36,531 bases of DNA from Flavobacteriales bacterium (GTDB taxonomy: Bacteria > Bacteroidota > Bacteroidia > Flavobacteriales_F > PHOS-HE28). The stretch lies in the NCBI GenBank assembly GCA_016788295.1, contig JAEUSY010000055.1, forward strand, positions 1 through 36,531, read 5' to 3'. The position numbers were made by a program, and so were the translations under genes. Of this stretch, positions 33,597 to 36,531 are shown piece by piece. The first letter of the stretch is position 1, and the number at the start of each line of letters is the position of its first letter. The notes beneath the pieces were generated by a model. The model saw only the letters and a list, made by a program, of their open reading frames with translations. It was not told the DNA's origin and made no database searches.

Positions 33597-34970
33597 CTAC
33601 AGCTGTTCAAAATGTGCCGTGAAGTGGCGCAGGAAACGCGGCTCCTTCACAATGCGGAATCCGCGTGCCTCATGGCGTGTACGCAACACCTCCTCAAAGG
33701 TCTCGATCACATACTCGATGTGGCTTTGGGTGTACACGCGTCTTGGTATGGCAAGCCGTACAAGTTCCATGGACGCAGGTACAAGGGAGCCCGCATCATC
33801 ATACTTACCGAACATCACGGAACCGATCTCCACACTGCGGATACCACCCAACCGGTACAGCTCACAGACCAGCGTTTGGCCCGGATACTCTTCGGGAGGA
33901 ATGTGCGGATACAGGCGCTTTGCATCGATGTACACGGCATGACCGCCGATCGGGCGCATTAGCGGTACACCCATTGCGTGCAACGCATCACCCAAGTACG
34001 ACGTGCTCCGGATCCGGTAGTCCAGGTAGGATGGATCGAAGACCTCTTGCAGACCGATGGCAATGGCCTCCATGTCGCGGCCCGAAAGACCGCCGTACGT
34101 GGCGAAACCCTCGGTAATGATCAAGAGGTTCTTGCAAGCCTCGGCCAATGCACTGTCGCGCAAGGCCAGAAAGCCGCCCATGTTCACCAGTGCGTCCTTT
34201 TTCGCGCTCATCACTGCACCATCTGCCAGGGCGAACATGTGCTGAGCGATCTCGCGATAGCTGAGCGTCGCCATTCCCTCTTCACGGTGTTTCACGAACC
34301 AGCTGTTCTCGGCCACCCGGCAGCAATCCAGCAGGAACAACACACCATGCTCCTTGCACAACCGGGCAACACCGGCCGCATTCGCCATGCTCACGGGCTG
34401 CCCCCCGCCACTGTTGTTGGTCACGGTAAGGATCACCGCACCGACATTCGCCTTGTGCTCTGTAAGCAACAAGGCCAGTGCCTGTAGGTCCATATTGCCT
34501 TTGAAGGGATGCTCCAGAGCGGGATCCCTGCCTTCGGCGATGGGGATATCGATGGCCATGGCGCCAGAGAACTCGATGTTGGCACGGGTGGTATCGAAAT
34601 GGGTATTGCTGATGAACACCTTGCCTGGTCCGCCCAAGTGACCATAGATGATGCGCTCTGCTGCGCGGCCTTGGTGCGTGGGCAACACATGCTGCATGCC
34701 GGTAAGGTCCTGCACTTCCTGCTCCATACGGTGCCACGAGACAGAGCCTGCATAGGCCTCATCACCCTCCATCATCCCGGCCCATTGCCGGGCGCTCATG
34801 GCGCTGGTGCCACTGTCCGTAAGCAGATCAATGATCACCGAACGCGAGGGAAGTAGAAAGGGGTTGAAGTGCGCCCTTTCGAGATGGGCCGTACGTTCCT
34901 GTTCCGTGCTGAGCGCTATGGGTTCCACGGACTTGATGCGGAACGGCTCGATGATGGTGCGGTGCTTCAT
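33597..34970 (-). CDS. tnaA: Tryptophanase (PLP-dependent beta-eliminating lyase)
   Basis: A 457-residue enzyme of the tryptophanase/tyrosine phenol-lyase family. The PLP Lys is K258 in MSAKKDA. Residues separating the two activities favour tryptophanase. The position where tyrosine phenol-lyase has Thr124 is D126 here (FDTT). The substrate-binding Arg381 of tyrosine phenol-lyase is replaced by I382 (SVEIGSV). The C-terminal segment is LRHFTAHF with H449, as in E. coli tryptophanase (RHFTAKL). It would cleave L-tryptophan to indole, pyruvate and ammonia, and such enzymes can also release sulfide from cysteine. The frame is open upstream to 35459, but that is the antisense shadow of the mutase; family similarity starts at 34970. 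No TnaC-like leader is seen. Confidence 0.92.
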   Translation of the reverse strand: MKHRTIIEPFRIKSVEPIALSTEQERTAHLERAHFNPFLLPSRSVIIDLLTDSGTSAMSARQWAGMMEGDEAYAGSVSWHRMEQEVQDLTGMQHVLPTHQGRAAERIIYGHLGGPGKVFISNTHFDTTRANIEFSGAMAIDIPIAEGRDPALEHPFKGNMDLQALALLLTEHKANVGAVILTVTNNSGGGQPVSMANAAGVARLCKEHGVLFLLDCCRVAENSWFVKHREEGMATLSYREIAQHMFALADGAVMSAKKDALVNMGGFLALRDSALAEACKNLLIITEGFATYGGLSGRDMEAIAIGLQEVFDPSYLDYRIRSTSYLGDALHAMGVPLMRPIGGHAVYIDAKRLYPHIPPEEYPGQTLVCELYRLGGIRSVEIGSVMFGKYDDAGSLVPASMELVRLAIPRRVYTQSHIEYVIETFEEVLRTRHEARGFRIVKEPRFLRHFTAHFEQL

Positions 34971-34972
34971 GA

Positions 34973-35013
34973 TCAGGCGCGAAAGTGCGAGCCCTGCTGA
35001 GCATCGCGCCTGA
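34973..35013. promoter_or_regulatory. Inverted repeat overlapping the tnaA translation start region
   Basis: Perfect 10-base arms TCAGGCGCGA (34973-34982) and TCGCGCCTGA (35004-35013) are separated by 21 bases. On the reverse strand the structure ends two bases before the tnaA ATG. It could be an operator or an RNA hairpin that masks the start codon region. No Shine-Dalgarno sequence is visible for tnaA. Confidence 0.45.
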
Positions 35014-35034
35014 CGAGGGTCAGTATTGGGGGCC

Positions 35035-35085
35035 ATGCCCGAACTTCGCACCATCGCCCTTGCCAAGCGCCACGGCGACCGATGA
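35035..35085 (+). other. Possible upstream ORF abutting the mutase start
   Basis: A 16-codon frame (MPELRTIALAKRHGDR) ends with a TGA that directly touches the mutase ATG at 35086. Such stop-start adjacency could couple translation, but the peptide matches nothing I know and may be chance. No strong ribosome binding site is seen before it. Confidence 0.25.
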
Positions 35086-36531
35086 ATGACCACAGAACGA
35101 CTCTTCGATGCATTCCCTCCCGCCACACGGGAGCAATGGGAGGCCGTGATCAAGAAGGAACTGAAGGACAAGGAGCCCGGCTCGCTCAATGTGCAAGTGG
35201 ATGGCGTCGTCTTGCCGCCCTTCCAGATGGCCGCAGAGGGCGCTGTATACCAAGGCCGACGTCGAGGCGTGAAGCGCGACGGCAACCCTTGGCGTGCGTC
35301 GGTGGCCATTGATGCTGCTGGGTCCGCCGCGAACAAGCTCGCCCTTGAAGCGCTGATGGGCGGCGCCGATGCGCTTGAACTCCTGGGTAAACCCCAGGAC
35401 CTCCGCGCCGATCTGAAGGACGTCTGGGTGGGTGCGATCGACCTGGCGGTGGACGGCACTGCGAGCGTGCTGGACGCGCTGCTCCAGTTGCATCAGGAAC
35501 AGAACACACCCGCCACAGAGGTCAGCTTCTGCTTGGGCTTGCCGCACGATGCAGCTATCAGCGACCTGAAGGACCGTATCGCGAAGTATCCGCGCATCCG
35601 CCTCTTCAGCGTGAGCGATGGCGCTTCGCGGAACACGCAGGATGCCCTGCAACAAGGCCGGGCACTGCTCCAGAGGATGCTCGATCAGGGCTACACCATC
35701 GACGACGCCTGCGCCCGCCTGCAGTTCCGCCTCCACCTCGGCGACGACCTCTTCCTGGAGGTGGCCCGCCTGCGCGCCTTCCGTGAGGCCTGGGCGACCG
35801 TGGTGGATGCGTTCAAACCCGAGCACGATTGCTCGCACACCACGTGGACCCAGGCAGTGGTCTCCTACCCTTCTGAAACGAGGTCGGCGCACGAGAACCT
35901 GATCCGCGCCACGCTACAGGCCGTCAGCGCGATCACCGGAGGCTGTGATGGGCTGACCGTCCCCACTCCTGCCCTACCCGAAGGCGATGTGCTCGCCCGC
36001 CGCATCGTGCGCAACATCCACAACCTGCTCCGCGACGAGAGCTTCCTGGGACGTGTGGCCGATCCGATCGGGGGCTCGTACACCGTGGAGAAGCTGACGG
36101 ATGTGCTGGTCGCAGAACTGGGTAATGGAGGTGAGGAAAGCGATGGAGGTAAGGGAGGCGGGCATCCCGCTCCTCCCTTACCTCCATCTCCTCCATTACC
36201 GAGCATTGCAAACCGCGAAGAGATCCCCCTCAAGTCCTTCTACACACCCGTCGACACCGAGCAGCTGGAGCACCTGCACTTCGCCGCCGGCATCCCGCCC
36301 TACCTGCGCGGGCCCTACGGCAGCATGTACGCCATCCGCCCGTGGACCATCCGGCAGTACGCGGGCTTCAGCACGGCCGAGGAGAGCAACGCCTTCTACC
36401 GCCGCAACCTCGCCGCCGGGCAGATGGGCCTCAGCGTCGCCTTCGACCTCGCCACGCATCGCGGCTACGACAGCGACCACCCTCGCGTGAAGGGCGATGT
36501 GGGCAAGGCCGGTGTGGCCATCAGCAGCGTG
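35086..36531 (+). CDS. Methylmalonyl-CoA mutase, MutA-like and MutB-like parts in one frame (3' end outside window)
   Basis: One frame without a stop runs 482 codons from the ATG at 35086 to the edge. Residues 1-345 match the small subunit (MutA): [26 protein letters not shown] at the start and [16 protein letters not shown] near the end of its barrel domain. Residues 346-372 form a Gly-rich then Pro-rich linker encoded by a palindrome (36121-36200). From about 373 on it reads as the N-terminus of the large, catalytic subunit (MutB): [54 protein letters not shown]. The MutA part ends roughly at the barrel, earlier than separate flavobacterial MutA proteins, which to my recollection continue for about 100 more residues. 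The enzyme interconverts methylmalonyl-CoA and succinyl-CoA with B12. IcmF is ruled out by domain order. Confidence 0.88.
   Translation, partial: MTTERLFDAFPPATREQWEAVIKKELKDKEPGSLNVQVDGVVLPPFQMAAEGAVYQGRRRGVKRDGNPWRASVAIDAAGSAANKLALEALMGGADALELLGKPQDLRADLKDVWVGAIDLAVDGTASVLDALLQLHQEQNTPATEVSFCLGLPHDAAISDLKDRIAKYPRIRLFSVSDGASRNTQDALQQGRALLQRMLDQGYTIDDACARLQFRLHLGDDLFLEVARLRAFREAWATVVDAFKPEHDCSHTTWTQAVVSYPSETRSAHENLIRATLQAVSAITGGCDGLTVPTPALPEGDVLARRIVRNIHNLLRDESFLGRVADPIGGSYTVEKLTDVLVAELGNGGEESDGGKGGGHPAPPLPPSPPLPSIANREEIPLKSFYTPVDTEQLEHLHFAAGIPPYLRGPYGSMYAIRPWTIRQYAGFSTAEESNAFYRRNLAAGQMGLSVAFDLATHRGYDSDHPRVKGDVGKAGVAISSV
36121..36200. repeat. Interrupted palindrome inside the mutase gene
   Basis: The outer arms are GGTAATGGAGG (36121-36131) and CCTCCATTACC (36190-36200). 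The inner arms are GATGGAGGTAAGGGAGG (36142-36158) and its exact complement at 36172-36188. A core CGGG-CAT-CCCG (36159-36169) sits at the centre. A 10-base bulge lies at 36132-36141. The whole stretch is in frame and has no second copy in this window. Confidence 0.85.

Noticed and set aside
33597..34970. Tyrosine phenol-lyase
   Set aside because: The positions of Thr124, Arg381 and Phe448 of that enzyme are Asp, Ile and His here, as in tryptophanase.
34971..35459. N-terminal extension of tryptophanase
   Set aside because: The extra 163 codons overlap the mutase gene antisense and precede the family's normal start.
35020..35892. 290-codon reverse frame opposite the mutase
   Set aside because: The forward frame over the same bases matches MutA throughout; the reverse frame matches nothing and starts between genes.
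35086..36531. IcmF-type fused isobutyryl-CoA mutase
   Set aside because: IcmF begins with a B12-binding and a G-protein domain; here a MutA-like barrel precedes the MutB N-terminus and no GTPase motif is seen.
1..36531. tRNA or rRNA genes
   Set aside because: No cloverleaf with a TTCGANNC arm or rRNA-like stretch was found in any intergenic gap by eye; a covariance search was not possible.

Overview
The window looks like a chromosomal segment of a GC-rich member of the Bacteroidota, most likely Flavobacteriales. Evidence seen in the sequence: three very large secreted proteins end in a type IX secretion (type B, gliding-motility C-terminal) sorting domain; several starts are preceded by the Bacteroidota -7 promoter element TAnnTTTG; a CusA/CzcA metal pump is fused to its outer-membrane channel; and methylmalonyl-CoA mutase is of the two-part MutA/MutB kind. 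No tRNA, rRNA, CRISPR array or phage gene was seen.

Layout. 1-200: the first codons of an IS256-family transposase run off the left edge, followed by a probable IS end and a low-complexity CGCCACTC-rich stretch. 204-5134 (+): a DUF6702 protein, a DUF1801 protein, a decayed endonuclease III copy, alkane monooxygenase AlkB, an intact endonuclease III, an LpxL-like acyltransferase and a fatty acid desaturase, closed by a strong bidirectional terminator. 5208-6094 (-): a 56-residue protein and an ECF sigma factor. 6324-9197 (+): uvrA. 9198-19443 (-): three tandem paralogues of about 1100 residues (DUF7948, SBBP-type propeller repeats, PKD domains, T9SS type B domain), each with a His-rich mature N-terminus. 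19548-22078 (-): truA coupled to an ABC exporter. 22182-23090 (+): YfcE-like phosphoesterase and FtsB/DivIC. 23096-24672 (-): SlyD-like FKBP and a BBP2 porin. 24792-31455 (-): a metal-handling cluster made of a His-rich small protein, a CusA-TolC fusion, a CusB lipoprotein and a Cys/His-rich secreted protein. 31574-34970 (-): a persulfide dioxygenase-rhodanese protein, QueD and tryptophanase. 35086-36531 (+): methylmalonyl-CoA mutase, cut by the right edge.

The most unusual item is at the right edge. The small (MutA-like) and large (MutB-like) mutase parts lie in one uninterrupted frame. They are joined where the MutA part stops early, and the joint is an ~80-bp palindrome translated into a Gly-rich then Pro-rich linker. 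Other points of interest are the HxH mature N-termini of the three T9SS giants, the metal cluster with its internal signal-peptide-like segment, the nth fragment left beside alkB, the modified cluster loop of the intact Nth, and a recurring TTTG-N6-7-ATG arrangement that suggests leaderless mRNAs.

As a working picture (inference), the segment combines housekeeping DNA repair and RNA modification (uvrA, nth, truA), lipid and alkane chemistry (alkB, acyltransferase, desaturase), metal and sulfide detoxification, and surface display of large repeat proteins. The secretion machinery itself is not in the window.
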